A stretch of 64,000 nt of DNA from an uncultured Methanolobus sp. (GTDB lineage Archaea; Halobacteriota; Methanosarcinia; Methanosarcinales; Methanosarcinaceae): the NCBI RefSeq assembly GCF_963665675.1, contig NZ_OY762426.1, positions 1,426,001 through 1,490,000 of the forward strand. The letters run 5' to 3'. How positions within the stretch are numbered: the stretch's first letter is position 1; the number at the start of each line of letters is the position of its first letter. The notes under the pieces were generated by a model. That model made no database searches. It was not told the DNA's origin and was given only the letters and a program-made list of their open reading frames with translations. The position numbers were made by a program, and so were the translations under genes. Below are positions 27,070-35,468 of the stretch, in pieces.

Positions 27070-28236
27070 TCAATGTATTGCATTTTTAGCAAGATCTTTC
27101 AAATCAGTATCCAAAACATTCTTTTTTGATTTGTAATAGTCCAATGATTCATTTGGAGTTTCATTTATAAGTTGAACCAAGTTATCAGCTTCTATGCATT
27201 GTTGTTGTAGATTCAATATTTTCAGATAGTTTTTCACTCTACTTTCTACATGTGTTGACAATTCAGATTTCTCAATTAGTGCATTTTGGGGATAAACAGC
27301 TTCCAAATTATCTTTTACTGCATCAAATCGATAGTAACCATAATCTTTGACATTGAGGAGTCGATTGGTATTTCTTGGTAGATCTTTCATTATTTTGAGC
27401 TTCTCATAGAACTCTTTACTTCTCCTTGGACCCGCATGTATCCCACCCAAGCTATCTAATCCATAACCAAAACTCAATAAATCTCTTGCAGAAAGTATTT
27501 TTTCATCATTGATTGCTTTTCCATAACTAGCATTTACAAAATGGAAAAAACTATTTTCTTCATATCCACGTTTTGCAAGCTCTACTTTCATGGCGTTTAG
27601 AGTATCTACACGAGATTTAACCATAGTTCCATCAAAATCAATATAAAATGCATTGATTCCTTTATCCAAATAGAAATTAATGAGTACCTTCCCAAATATG
27701 GGTGCCACTGTTGGAATATATCCTAAAATACTTTTTTTGTTCCTTATTTCAATACTATTGTAACATGAATCTAAATAATCTAAAAAATCTTGAAAATTTT
27801 CAATATTTAAATTTCTAGCGACTTTAGGAATAGAGGGGATAGGAGTAATATTCGAGTGAGAGTAAGCAAAATTAGTCAAAATATCAATTTCATCATCTGT
27901 TGGATATCTCCAATATTCACCCTTGTTTTTGAATTCAGATAGACAAAAATGAGGGCAACCATTTGCTCTATCTTTTTGTCTTCCTAATTCGTTGTTTTTA
28001 TCAGATGAGTATTTAGCATCTTCATTAGCTTTTGCTAGTGTATTTTCATCAAAACGTACAAATAGTTCTTGAATGTCCAACAGATTATCTGGAAATTTAG
28101 TATTTTTGTAAAAGTTATTCGAGAGGACTGCCTTTGTTGGTGTCGTAATTGCTTTGTCACCAATCTGAACTTTCAATGATCTTAAATCAGTATCGTCTGC
28201 ATTTGATGATTGACGAATTTTAGTTTCTTTAGTCAT
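27070..28236 (-). CDS. unrecognised protein, last gene of the AbrB/PIN operon
   Basis: The 388-residue soluble protein is not recognised. Its middle part (about residues 170-275) alternates hydrophobic strands and helices (ILGYIPTVAPIFGKVLINFY, INAFYIDFDGTMVKSR, FFHFVNASYGKAINDEKI, YGLDSLGGIHAGPRR), a beta/alpha-barrel-like pattern weakly reminiscent of the tRNA-guanine transglycosylase fold. That resemblance is impression only. An N-terminal segment has HFCLSEF and a C-terminal part is helical and Lys/Glu-rich. The start overlaps the PIN gene by 4 bases, so translation is coupled. Confidence 0.6.
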   Translation of the reverse strand: MTKETKIRQSSNADDTDLRSLKVQIGDKAITTPTKAVLSNNFYKNTKFPDNLLDIQELFVRFDENTLAKANEDAKYSSDKNNELGRQKDRANGCPHFCLSEFKNKGEYWRYPTDDEIDILTNFAYSHSNITPIPSIPKVARNLNIENFQDFLDYLDSCYNSIEIRNKKSILGYIPTVAPIFGKVLINFYLDKGINAFYIDFDGTMVKSRVDTLNAMKVELAKRGYEENSFFHFVNASYGKAINDEKILSARDLLSFGYGLDSLGGIHAGPRRSKEFYEKLKIMKDLPRNTNRLLNVKDYGYYRFDAVKDNLEAVYPQNALIEKSELSTHVESRVKNYLKILNLQQQCIEADNLVQLINETPNESLDYYKSKKNVLDTDLKDLAKNAIH

Positions 28237-28730
28237 TTTAGCAATCCTCTTAGAATTTCATCCTTAATCCAAAATGGCGATTCTTTTATTTTATAATATA
28301 TTTTTTCACATTCGGAACTTGTCAATTCGTTTATTTGATTTTTTTGCCACATCAGCATCCCGATTGTGCCATTTATTTTTAAGCCATAAACATCTTTCAA
28401 ACTTCTTGCTTTTTCATCAATAATGCAATGATATTTGTGACCATTGTTTTTTTTATTTATGCCTGCACATACAACACTAAGCTCACCAGCATGCATCCAA
28501 GGATACCTATTTGCAAGCTTAGATATACAATCCTCATGAATATCTTCGATAATTACAAAACCATTGTGAGATTGGAACAAACTAAAAGTTTCAGGATTAT
28601 CTTTAAGTTCTTCATAAACTTGTTTTGTGATTCCAAGTTCATAACCATGTTTTTTGCATATGTCAAACGCTTCAGGGCACCTTGCTTCCCTAAATAAGCA
28701 TACAATAGAGGAAGTATCAAAAATTTTCAT
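28233..28730 (-). CDS. PIN-domain protein (probable ribonuclease toxin or RNase)
   Basis: The 165-residue protein has the PIN-domain order of acidic residues: D5 in KIFDTSSIV, E40 or E41 in VYEEL, E83 in HAGELSVVCAG, D105 in IIDEKARSL, followed by GTIGML. These are the metal-binding positions of the PIN nuclease fold. In the TA context the protein would cleave RNA. Its start overlaps the gene upstream (28727) by 4 bases, and its stop overlaps the 388-residue gene by 4 bases. Confidence 0.72.
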   Translation of the reverse strand: MKIFDTSSIVCLFREARCPEAFDICKKHGYELGITKQVYEELKDNPETFSLFQSHNGFVIIEDIHEDCISKLANRYPWMHAGELSVVCAGINKKNNGHKYHCIIDEKARSLKDVYGLKINGTIGMLMWQKNQINELTSSECEKIYYKIKESPFWIKDEILRGLLK

Positions 28731-29308
28731 ATTTGTACTCCTTTCAGTGTATCGAGAAATGCCTCTATGTTCATCCCTGCTAAAAATGCAGCTTTTTCTA
28801 AGCTGATCAACCTTTTTTTGTATATGGAAACCGCGTAAAAAAGTCTTTTTTTCATGATGCGCTTGTATTCAGTAGATTCAATAGTGTATTTAGGATACGA
28901 CGCATAGATGAAAAGAAGAATTTCATTACTAGTTAGTTTCCCTAAGAAACTTTTGAAATCAGCAATAGAGTCAAGTTCTTCTCTTGAAAAATACTTCTGA
29001 GTTTTTTTCAATACTTGCCTACCAGTATTGGTGATTTCGTATTTGTTTTTTCCAATTTCTTTTGCAAGACCAAGAGATATAAGGTCTCTTAAGCTGATTT
29101 CCGACGCTTCACTATAAGGCCCAAAACTATGAGCAATAAACTCTGCACTATCGCCAACCACTTCTATGAAATTTCCTATCAAAAACATTTCTTTTTGAAA
29201 TGCAGTATTTCCCGTTACTGGACTTTGATTGTTAGACTCTAATAGCTCAAGTACAGCAACGTTGAGAGGAGAAAGGTCATCAGCAATACTATTAAGTGAA
29301 AATTCCAT
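28727..29308 (-). CDS. wHTH protein with UPF0175-like C-terminus (probable antitoxin)
   Basis: 193 residues. The N-terminal part (FQKEMFLIGNFIEVVGDSAEFIAHSFGPYSEASEISLRDLISLGLAKEI) resembles the winged-helix/DUF4065-type antitoxin start. The C-terminal part (YKKRLISLEKAAFLAGMNIEAFLDTLKGVQI) looks like a UPF0175-type ribbon or helix tail that in other systems pairs with PIN toxins. Placed directly upstream of the PIN gene, it is the best antitoxin candidate. This is inference from position and weak similarity. Confidence 0.6.
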   Translation of the reverse strand: MEFSLNSIADDLSPLNVAVLELLESNNQSPVTGNTAFQKEMFLIGNFIEVVGDSAEFIAHSFGPYSEASEISLRDLISLGLAKEIGKNKYEITNTGRQVLKKTQKYFSREELDSIADFKSFLGKLTSNEILLFIYASYPKYTIESTEYKRIMKKRLFYAVSIYKKRLISLEKAAFLAGMNIEAFLDTLKGVQI

Positions 29309-29311
29309 AAA

Positions 29312-29503
29312 CTACACACCTTCCTTGTCATTAGGAGTTAATCTTTTTATTAGTATTGGGGTTTCATTAGTAATTTCTTCATTTGGCTCTTTGATATATG
29401 GAATCAATATCAATTCAGTGTTTTCATCCCATCCAGTAAGCTGCAAAATATCTTTTGGAACAGATAGTCTGAATTGATTGCCAGTTTTGGTTAATTTAGT
29501 CAT
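29312..29503 (-). CDS. AbrB/MazE-type swapped-hairpin DNA-binding protein
   Basis: The 63-residue protein begins TKLTKTGNQFRLSVPKDILQLTGW, the SpoVT/AbrB pattern of an archaeal transition-state-like regulator (G-x-R-x-x-x-P-K-x-x-x-x-x-x-G). It is the first gene of a four-gene operon (gap of 3 bases to the next) and is a plausible autoregulator of it, as MazE-like antitoxins are. Confidence 0.72.
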   Translation of the reverse strand: MTKLTKTGNQFRLSVPKDILQLTGWDENTELILIPYIKEPNEEITNETPILIKRLTPNDKEGV

Positions 29504-29957
29504 TTATTATGATTATTTTATGACTTTTTTATTTATATTGATTATGGTGACTGTAAAATTACTTCATGTGTCTTCGGTTAAGGAGTTTTATTTACTTATT
29601 GCTAATGTTTTTGGACAATAACAACTACCTTAACTTACAGAATTTAACTGTTAAGTAATCTCATACTACTGGTTTTATCACTGGTATGTTTTTGATGAAG
29701 TTATGAAACTACATGCTATTTATCACGATTCTTCTCTTAACCGATGACGCATGAAAATTACTTTGCATCTCTTTTATTAAAACAAAAAGCCAAGCCTTGT
29801 GAAAGTATTCCTTCCTAAAATAAAGATCTCTTTTTAGTGTGAATAATATAACAGAATCTCATTGTGCATAATTATAAATACAATAACATCAGTTAGCAGA
29901 TGCCGACTTCCATATTGTCGAGTAAAAACCAATCAAAACAAAAAGGAGAAAACGGTC
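29504..29957. other. intergenic region, no gene seen
   Basis: A+T-rich divergent region between the AbrB operon and the small 39-residue ORF. It should hold promoters for both, but no clear operator or structured RNA was recognised. Confidence 0.35.
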
Positions 29958-30077
29958 ATGTCTGAAAAATTAGAAGATAGAGTATTTACTGCATCACCAT
30001 TGCCACCTGTGTTACATGGGGTCAGATTGAGAGATGTAAAATCTCCGGATGAAGCATATGCATCCTGTGAAAAGTAA
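29958..30077 (+). CDS. 39-residue small protein of unknown function
   Basis: ATG 29958 has an AAAGGAG ribosome site about 10 bases upstream, so translation is plausible. The sequence (for instance LEDRVFTASPLPPVLHGVRL) is hydrophilic with Pro and Arg, and stops at TAA 30075-30077. It could be a genuine small protein or the N-terminal remnant of a larger gene. No family is recognised. A strong hairpin follows at 30155. Confidence 0.45.
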   Translation: MSEKLEDRVFTASPLPPVLHGVRLRDVKSPDEAYASCEK

Positions 30078-30154
30078 GAGTTATTCTTTCGTAATAATTT
30101 AATATTCTATATGGAGTTGTAGGGATGATAGTTTCATCCTTGCTATTTGGAGGT

Positions 30155-30189
30155 AGACCCCCATTATGTTATTGTGGTAATGGGGGTCT
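30155..30189. other. perfect 12-bp hairpin
   Basis: AGACCCCCATTA (30155-30166) pairs perfectly with TAATGGGGGTCT (30178-30189) around an 11-nt loop. No T-run follows, so intrinsic termination is doubtful; it may be a processing or regulatory structure. Confidence 0.5.
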
Positions 30190-30441
30190 GATGGTAACAA
30201 CAGGTGTATGCTTCTTCATGCTTTCCATTCATTCAAAAACAAGGAACATGTTATTATTTAAGCCTGAACAAGTTCTTTTAGAAGATTGAGCAAAACAAAC
30301 TTAAAAACAGTGAGCAATAAAAAACCCTTATATTAGAGTATCTCTTATAATATAGTATTATAATTACTCTTGAATATTCGGGATCACTCTAGAACTAAAA
30401 AACAGAAAAACGGCTTTTTTGCCTACTCTTATGGTGTAAAA

Positions 30442-30606
30442 ATGGAAATTGAAGATCTTGTTATTGCTAATATTGCTATTGCCATTCTGGCAAGCTTTTT
30501 CATCTATTCAGCGACCAATCCTTTACCGTCAGGAATCAAAGTACTTGAAACTCTGGCAATTGGTGGTCTATGGTTTTATCTATTTAATAATCCAAATATT
30601 TTGTAG
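30442..30606 (+). CDS. 54-residue small membrane protein, copy 1
   Basis: ATG 30442 is preferred over the longer frame at 30370, because the paralogue at 32826 has a homologous start and length. Two membrane helices are likely (about residues 8-27 and 36-50, with ATNPLPSGIK between them). The copies share sequence in the leader (a GGC-T-GCC stretch, then GTGTAAAAATGG) and around the TAG stop (GGACTCAGT). The stop in both copies is TAG, a codon this organism can read as pyrrolysine. Confidence 0.7.
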   Translation: MEIEDLVIANIAIAILASFFIYSATNPLPSGIKVLETLAIGGLWFYLFNNPNIL

Positions 30607-30778
30607 GACTCAGTCCCTGGACCTTATTTATTATGGGCTGATCTAATATTTTATTCAGATTTAATTTGATTTTGAAGATTTTGATTTGCGTCTTTTTTGA
30701 TTTTCCATGGAAAAGGAAGACTATGTAATTATGACCTGTTCCATTAAATCCTTTAGTCCATATTGATGCTAATCTAAG

Positions 30779-30797
30779 ATTAGAGCGTTGCTGTAAT
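30779..30797. promoter_or_regulatory. degenerate methylamine operator upstream of the first permease
   Basis: ATTAGAGC-GTT-GCTGTAAT is a weaker version of the palindrome seen upstream of mtbC, mtmC and mttB. It lies 361 bases before the permease gene and 173 bases after the 54-residue gene. The regulator is unknown. Confidence 0.5.
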
Positions 30798-31068
30798 AAT
30801 TCAATGGCAATCAAGCATTCAGATATTATTATTGGGAAAACACCAGTAGACCCATCTTTTTCTTAAGGGCACATAAGACGGAAGTATGTTTCCGCTATCT
30901 ATAAATATTAGTGCTAGGAATAGTATATCCGCAAAATATAAGTAGCGTACTTGAAGTTACGTATATATATTTATTGTTCAGGTGGGTTGCTTTGAGATAT
31001 AAGGTGTTAGAATGAACAAAATCATCATTTTGAAGGAATTTGTGGATTGTCTTGTCCACGAGTATTGT

Positions 31069-31128
31069 CCTGTAACTGGAATATAGGTAGGGACTGGCTA
31101 CCCGATGGGTATGCCTCTTTCCCGAAGA
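31069..31128 (+). pseudogene. remnant of mtbB around the pyrrolysine codon
   Basis: Read in one frame, about 20 residues are PVTGI-O-VGTGYPMGMPLS, which match Mtb[19 protein letters not shown] at residues 352-370. The TAG at 31084-31086 is retained. The nucleotide match to 35000-35050 covers about 45 bases. The flanking sequence is not mtbB-like. It lies just upstream of the permease, where a full mtbB stands in the neighbouring copy. It is a decayed duplicate, unless the segment was retained as an RNA structure. Confidence 0.7.
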
Positions 31129-31157
31129 ACGAACCTGAATTATCATGAGGTGGGTTT

Positions 31158-32693
31158 ATGAGCAAAAAAACGGATGCTTCCCCTGGAATTGATTGGGAAC
31201 ATGGTGCACAATGTGCTAAGAATATATGCGATCCTCAGGAACTCGAGAGGTCCATCGACTGGAAACAGGGTCTTGCAATAGCACTTGGTGTTCCTCTGCT
31301 TATCCTTCCTTCAATCGGATATCTTACAAGTTATGTATGGTCCTTTGCGATAGTAATATGGGGAGCCACTGTGCTTCTTGGTTTTTTACAGAACTTTGCA
31401 TTCGGAGAACTGGCAACGGTTTTCCCAAAGGCATCGGGTCTTCCTGGTTATACCCAAACGGTCTTTGGTTCAGATAAAGATAAGAATAACAAAGGAAAGT
31501 TCAAGTTCGGTAAGTTCATCGGCGGTTTCAGTGCATGGAGTTACTGGTTCGGATGGAGTCCTGTCCTTGCTATCTACGCTATTCTTATCTCAGATTATCT
31601 TCAGGGAATGGTCCCCTCACTTGCAGGTATCAACTCAACACTTATGGCATTGGTCGTTGGAGGTTTAATCTTCGGTTCCCTTGCAATCATTAATTCAAAG
31701 GGACTCAAGAACGGAGCAGCAGCTGGAGTAATCTTAGCTGCTATTTCCCTGATACCTCTTCTGGTCATCACCATTGCACCCTTCTTTACAGGCGATTTCC
31801 AGATGGCAAACATCACAAGTTCATGGTTCCCTACAGACTGGAGCTGGGACTGGGAGCACATACTGATACTTCTCGGACTTCTGGCAATGGCTGAATGGAG
31901 TGCTGCTGCATGGGAAACTGCTGCAATTTATGGCCCTGAATACAAGAAGCCAAATTCAGATATACCAAAAGCACTGCTTGTTTGTGGAGCAATATGTCTT
32001 GTTCTTTACGTACTTGTACAGACATCCGTAATCGGTGCTCTTGGTGTAGACGGAGTTCTTGCAGAACCTATCTCACCAATGCTGCCACTGGCAAACATGT
32101 CACTTGGTCCGATCGGTGCATCCATTTCAATTATAATGTTGATTGGTGCAATGCTTCTGATTATCCAGACAGCTTTCCTTTCATCTGCACGTTCCATATA
32201 TTCAATGTCAGTTGAAGGTAATCTGCCATCAGTTCTGAGTAAGTTGAACAAGCACGGACATCCAATGAACGCAATGCTTGCTGATGCAGGATTCAACATG
32301 TTCCTTATTCTTCTTGGAACACCAACAGCTATCCTTGCTGCTTCTGCAATTGGATATATTTGTGCCAACGGTATCAGCCTTTACACCTATGTAAAGGTCA
32401 GGAACGATCCTGAACTTTCTAAGCTGGACAGACCTTTTAAGGCTCCAAGGGGATGGAAAAAAGTTGCTCTGGCAACAGCCATACTGAACACTCCATTTTT
32501 CCTGATAGGTATAATCTACCTCAACAGCCTTGAACTTGGATGGGCAACCACCGGTGTAGGTTTCTTTATGCTCTGTCTCTTCATTCCACTCTGGGTGTAC
32601 TCACAGCGTGAGAGGAACAGAATGCCTGTTGCCAGTGCAGTACACAGAGAACATGGTGTATTTGAACCAGAACCGCTTCCTCTGGAAGAATAA
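31158..32693 (+). CDS. APC-type permease, probably for a methylamine
   Basis: The 511-residue protein has about 12 membrane spans, a hydrophilic N-terminus (DWEHGAQCAKNIC) and the GLAIALGVPLLILPSIGY start of transmembrane helix 1. It is closely related to the permease at 35469 that follows mtbB, and to methylamine permeases annotated MtmP/MtbP in Methanosarcina. The substrate is not decided. GAGGTGGG precedes ATG 31158. It is downstream of the mtbB remnant and ends in a strong terminator, so it is transcribed on its own. Confidence 0.75.
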   Translation: MSKKTDASPGIDWEHGAQCAKNICDPQELERSIDWKQGLAIALGVPLLILPSIGYLTSYVWSFAIVIWGATVLLGFLQNFAFGELATVFPKASGLPGYTQTVFGSDKDKNNKGKFKFGKFIGGFSAWSYWFGWSPVLAIYAILISDYLQGMVPSLAGINSTLMALVVGGLIFGSLAIINSKGLKNGAAAGVILAAISLIPLLVITIAPFFTGDFQMANITSSWFPTDWSWDWEHILILLGLLAMAEWSAAAWETAAIYGPEYKKPNSDIPKALLVCGAICLVLYVLVQTSVIGALGVDGVLAEPISPMLPLANMSLGPIGASISIIMLIGAMLLIIQTAFLSSARSIYSMSVEGNLPSVLSKLNKHGHPMNAMLADAGFNMFLILLGTPTAILAASAIGYICANGISLYTYVKVRNDPELSKLDRPFKAPRGWKKVALATAILNTPFFLIGIIYLNSLELGWATTGVGFFMLCLFIPLWVYSQRERNRMPVASAVHREHGVFEPEPLPLEE

Positions 32694-32713
32694 GTAAAAT
32701 ACTATGAGTGGAA

Positions 32714-32745
32714 CCTGATATCGAGGATATCAGGACCCCTTTTTC
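32714..32745 (+). terminator. terminator after the first permease gene
   Basis: CCTGATATC (32714-32722) pairs with GATATCAGG (32726-32734) around a 3-nt loop, followed by ACCCCTTTTT, a typical Rho-independent-like archaeal terminator shape. Confidence 0.65.
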
Positions 32746-32825
32746 ATATTTAGATATTAATACTCTGAAACTGAAAAGATAAGAATTAAAAATGGCATTT
32801 TTGCCTACTTTCACCGGGTGTAAAA

Positions 32826-32990
32826 ATGGAAATTGAAGATCTCATTATTGCAAATATTGGAATTTCCATTCTGGTAAGTTTCCCAATTTATGCAGCAACA
32901 AATCCTTTACCGTCAGGAATCAAAGTACTTGAAACTCTGGCAATTAGTGGTCTGTGGTTTTATCTCTTTAATAATCCGAATATTTTATAG
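32826..32990 (+). CDS. 54-residue small membrane protein, copy 2
   Basis: It has the same length and nearly the same sequence as the protein at 30442 (MEIEDLIIANIGISILVSF start, FYLFNNPNIL end), with two membrane helices. Like copy 1 it stops at TAG, with matching bases after it (GGACTCAGT). It precedes the mtbCB operon. The duplication supports a tandem origin for the whole mtb unit. Confidence 0.7.
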   Translation: MEIEDLIIANIGISILVSFPIYAATNPLPSGIKVLETLAISGLWFYLFNNPNIL

Positions 32991-33094
32991 GACTCAGTAC
33001 TCCCTTAATGCTTAGTATGAATTCTGAAAATACTATTTAGCTACTATAGGAGATCCATTTCAATGTCCATAGTCCATCTGGATTTCTTTTTAAG

Positions 33095-33113
33095 ATTACA
33101 ACGCCGTTGTAAT
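33095..33113. promoter_or_regulatory. palindromic operator upstream of mtbC
   Basis: ATTACAAC-GCC-GTTGTAAT is a perfect 8-bp inverted repeat with a 3-nt spacer, 172 bases before the mtbC start. The region between holds a further conserved segment shared with the mtmC upstream region (TGAGTTTATG at 33178-33187), then a TATA-like element at about 33188-33195. Confidence 0.65.
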
Positions 33114-33285
33114 AATTCAATCATAAATCAATATTGACTCCCTCTTTATAAATTCAGGTTCAGTAGACATATTTGCCTGAGTTTATGATATATACATTTT
33201 CTTCTTATGCTTCTATAGCTGATTGCTCTTCAAGTCTGAACTTCCCTATTTATGAACTGAAGGCAAAAAGTATGGAGGTATTATT

Positions 33286-33930
33286 ATTAGCAATGAAGAA
33301 ATGTTCAAAGAACTTTCAGACGCTGTTGTCACATGTAAAACAGATGTTGTAACAGCAGCCGTTGAGAAAGCAAAGGGCGAGGGCATTCCACCTGCAGAGA
33401 TCATTGAAAAAGGTCTTGCAGTCGGAATGAACGAGGTAGGCGTCCTTTTTGAAAGAGGTAAGTTATTCCTTCCTCACGTAATGATGGCAGCAGGCGCGAT
33501 GGAAGAAGGTGTCAAGCTTCTTGAAGCAGATCTTCCAAAAGACGCTGTTAGCAAGAAACTCGGTGTAATCGTAAACGGTACCGTTGAAGGTGACGTCCAC
33601 GACATCGGGAAATCTATTGTATCTACTATGCTCCAGTCCGCGGGTTTTGAAGTTCACGACATCGGAAGAGATGTTCCACTGCAGGACTTCCTCGATAAGA
33701 TAAAGGAAACAGGTGCCACAATGGTAGGCCTTTCAGCTCTTATGACAACCACTCTTCAGGGACAGAGGGATGTCATTGAGATGCTCAGGGAACAGGGCAT
33801 GAGAGATGGCATAAAAGTCATGGTAGGCGGTGCTCCTGCAACCCAGGCATGGGCTGAGAAGATCGGTGCAGACTGTTATGCAGAGAACGCAAGTGAAGCC
33901 GTTGTAAAAGCAAAGGAGCTTCTGCTTTAA
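33286..33930 (+). CDS. mtbC: dimethylamine corrinoid protein MtbC
   Basis: A 214-residue corrinoid protein that accepts the methyl group from dimethylamine via MtbB. The B12-binding motif is GDVHDIG (Asp-x-His-x-x-Gly), followed by SALMTTT and VGGAPAT; an N-terminal helical cap precedes it. I choose ATT 33286 as start: GGAGGT (33274-33279) is 6 bases upstream, and ISNEE then matches the family's N-terminus, whereas ATG 33301 would be 21 bases from that site. The AUU start is unusual and should be checked by proteomics. It is cotranscribed with mtbB, 13 bases downstream. Confidence 0.88.
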   Translation: MSNEEMFKELSDAVVTCKTDVVTAAVEKAKGEGIPPAEIIEKGLAVGMNEVGVLFERGKLFLPHVMMAAGAMEEGVKLLEADLPKDAVSKKLGVIVNGTVEGDVHDIGKSIVSTMLQSAGFEVHDIGRDVPLQDFLDKIKETGATMVGLSALMTTTLQGQRDVIEMLREQGMRDGIKVMVGGAPATQAWAEKIGADCYAENASEAVVKAKELLL

Positions 33931-33943
33931 GGGGGATGTCATC

Positions 33944-35347
33944 ATGGCAACTGAATATAAATTGAGAATGGGAGACGGAAAGCGTATTTTCATGACAAAG
34001 GAGCAGATCATTGCTGACCTTAAGGAAGGTATGGCAGATGCTTCAGACCTTGGAGAGATTCCTGACCTTAGTGAAGATGAGATCGACAAGCTCGTAGACA
34101 TCGTCACCATGCCTTCAAGGATGGTTGGTGTCGAGCAAGGTAAGGAAGTTCCTGTAACCCACGACATTGGTACTATCAGAATTGATGGTGACCAGGGTAA
34201 CAGCGGAGTCGGTATTCCATCCAGCAGGCTCGTTGGTGCAATGATGCACGAGAGGGCATTTGGTGCTGACACAATGGAACTCGGTCATATCGACTACAGT
34301 TACAAACCAGTGAAACCTGTAATTTCACAGGAAATGCAGACAATGGAAGTCTGCCAACAGAACATGATTGTTCCACTTCTTTACGGTGCGATGCCAAACA
34401 TGGGTCTTTACTACACACCTGATGGTCCTTTCCCAAATCCAGGTGACCTCATGAAGGCTTTCAAGATCCAGGAAGCCCAGGAAGCCATGCAGCATGCAGC
34501 TGAACACCTTACAAGGGACACAATCTGGATCATGCAGAGGCTTATGTCTTCAGGTGCCGACGGTGTTAATTTTGATACTATCGGTGCAGCAGGTGATGGT
34601 GACATGTATGCATCACTTCATGCAATTGAAGCATTGAGGAAGCAGTATCATGATATCTATATTGAAGCAGGAATGGCAGGAGAACTTCTGCTTGGTCTGC
34701 ACGGTGAGATGGAATATGATGGTACAGTACTTGCAGGTCTGTGGCCACACCAGCAGGCTCCACTTGCTGCAAAGGCCGGAGCAAACGTTTTCGGACCTGT
34801 TGTTAACACAAACACAAGCAAATCCTCGGCATGGAACCTTGGAAGAGCTGTTACTTTTATCAAAGCCGCTGTTAAGGCTTCACCAATACCATGTCACGTA
34901 AACATGGGAATGGGTGTCGGTAGTATCCCGATGTTTGAGACTCCGACTATTGATGCCGTTTCAAGGGCAAGCAAGGCGATGGTTGAAATTGCCGGCGTAG
35001 ACGGTATATAGATAGGGGTCGGCGACCCGATGGGTATGCCGATCTCCCACATAATGACCTCCGGTATGAGCGGAATCAGAGCTGCCGGTGACCTTGTTGC
35101 AAGAATGGAATTTGCAAAGGGAATGAGAATTGGAGAAGCAAAGGATTACATTGCAAAGAAACTTGACGTAACCACAGATGACCTCAGTGACGAGTATGTA
35201 ATGAGAGAACTGAGAGAAGAATTGGGTATCGGGGTAATCACTTCTGTAGCAGGTGCTCCAAAAGGAATTGCAGCTAAGATGAACATTGAGAAACTTCTCG
35301 ATCTCAACATTAACTGCTGTGAAAAATTCAGAGGACAGTTGAAGTAA
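33944..35347 (+). CDS. mtbB: dimethylamine methyltransferase MtbB, with pyrrolysine at residue 356
   Basis: The 467-residue protein is the full length of the family. The gene reads through an in-frame UAG at 35009-35011 (residue 356), within [17 protein letters not shown], the conserved pyrrolysine site of MtbB. Translating it as pyrrolysine restores one continuous frame to TAA 35345-35347. MtbB demethylates dimethylamine and passes the methyl group to MtbC. The N-terminal part has the family's TIM-barrel sequence, for instance [21 protein letters not shown]. An AGGGGGA site precedes the ATG. Confidence 0.95.
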
Positions 35348-35400
35348 AGAATCTTTTCTTTCAAAAATCTGGAAACTCTCCGGATGCAGAAAATATAGAA

Positions 35401-35437
35401 AACACCTGTAATTGCTTTTTCAGTAAATACAGGTGTT
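35401..35437. other. hairpin between mtbB and the permease
   Basis: AACACCTGTA (35401-35410) pairs with TACAGGTGTT (35428-35437). It is 31 bases before the permease start. It may attenuate or mark a processing site between mtbB and the permease gene. Confidence 0.5.
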
Positions 35438-35468
35438 AACTATTTTTGGAAGAAGGAGGAATTAATAA

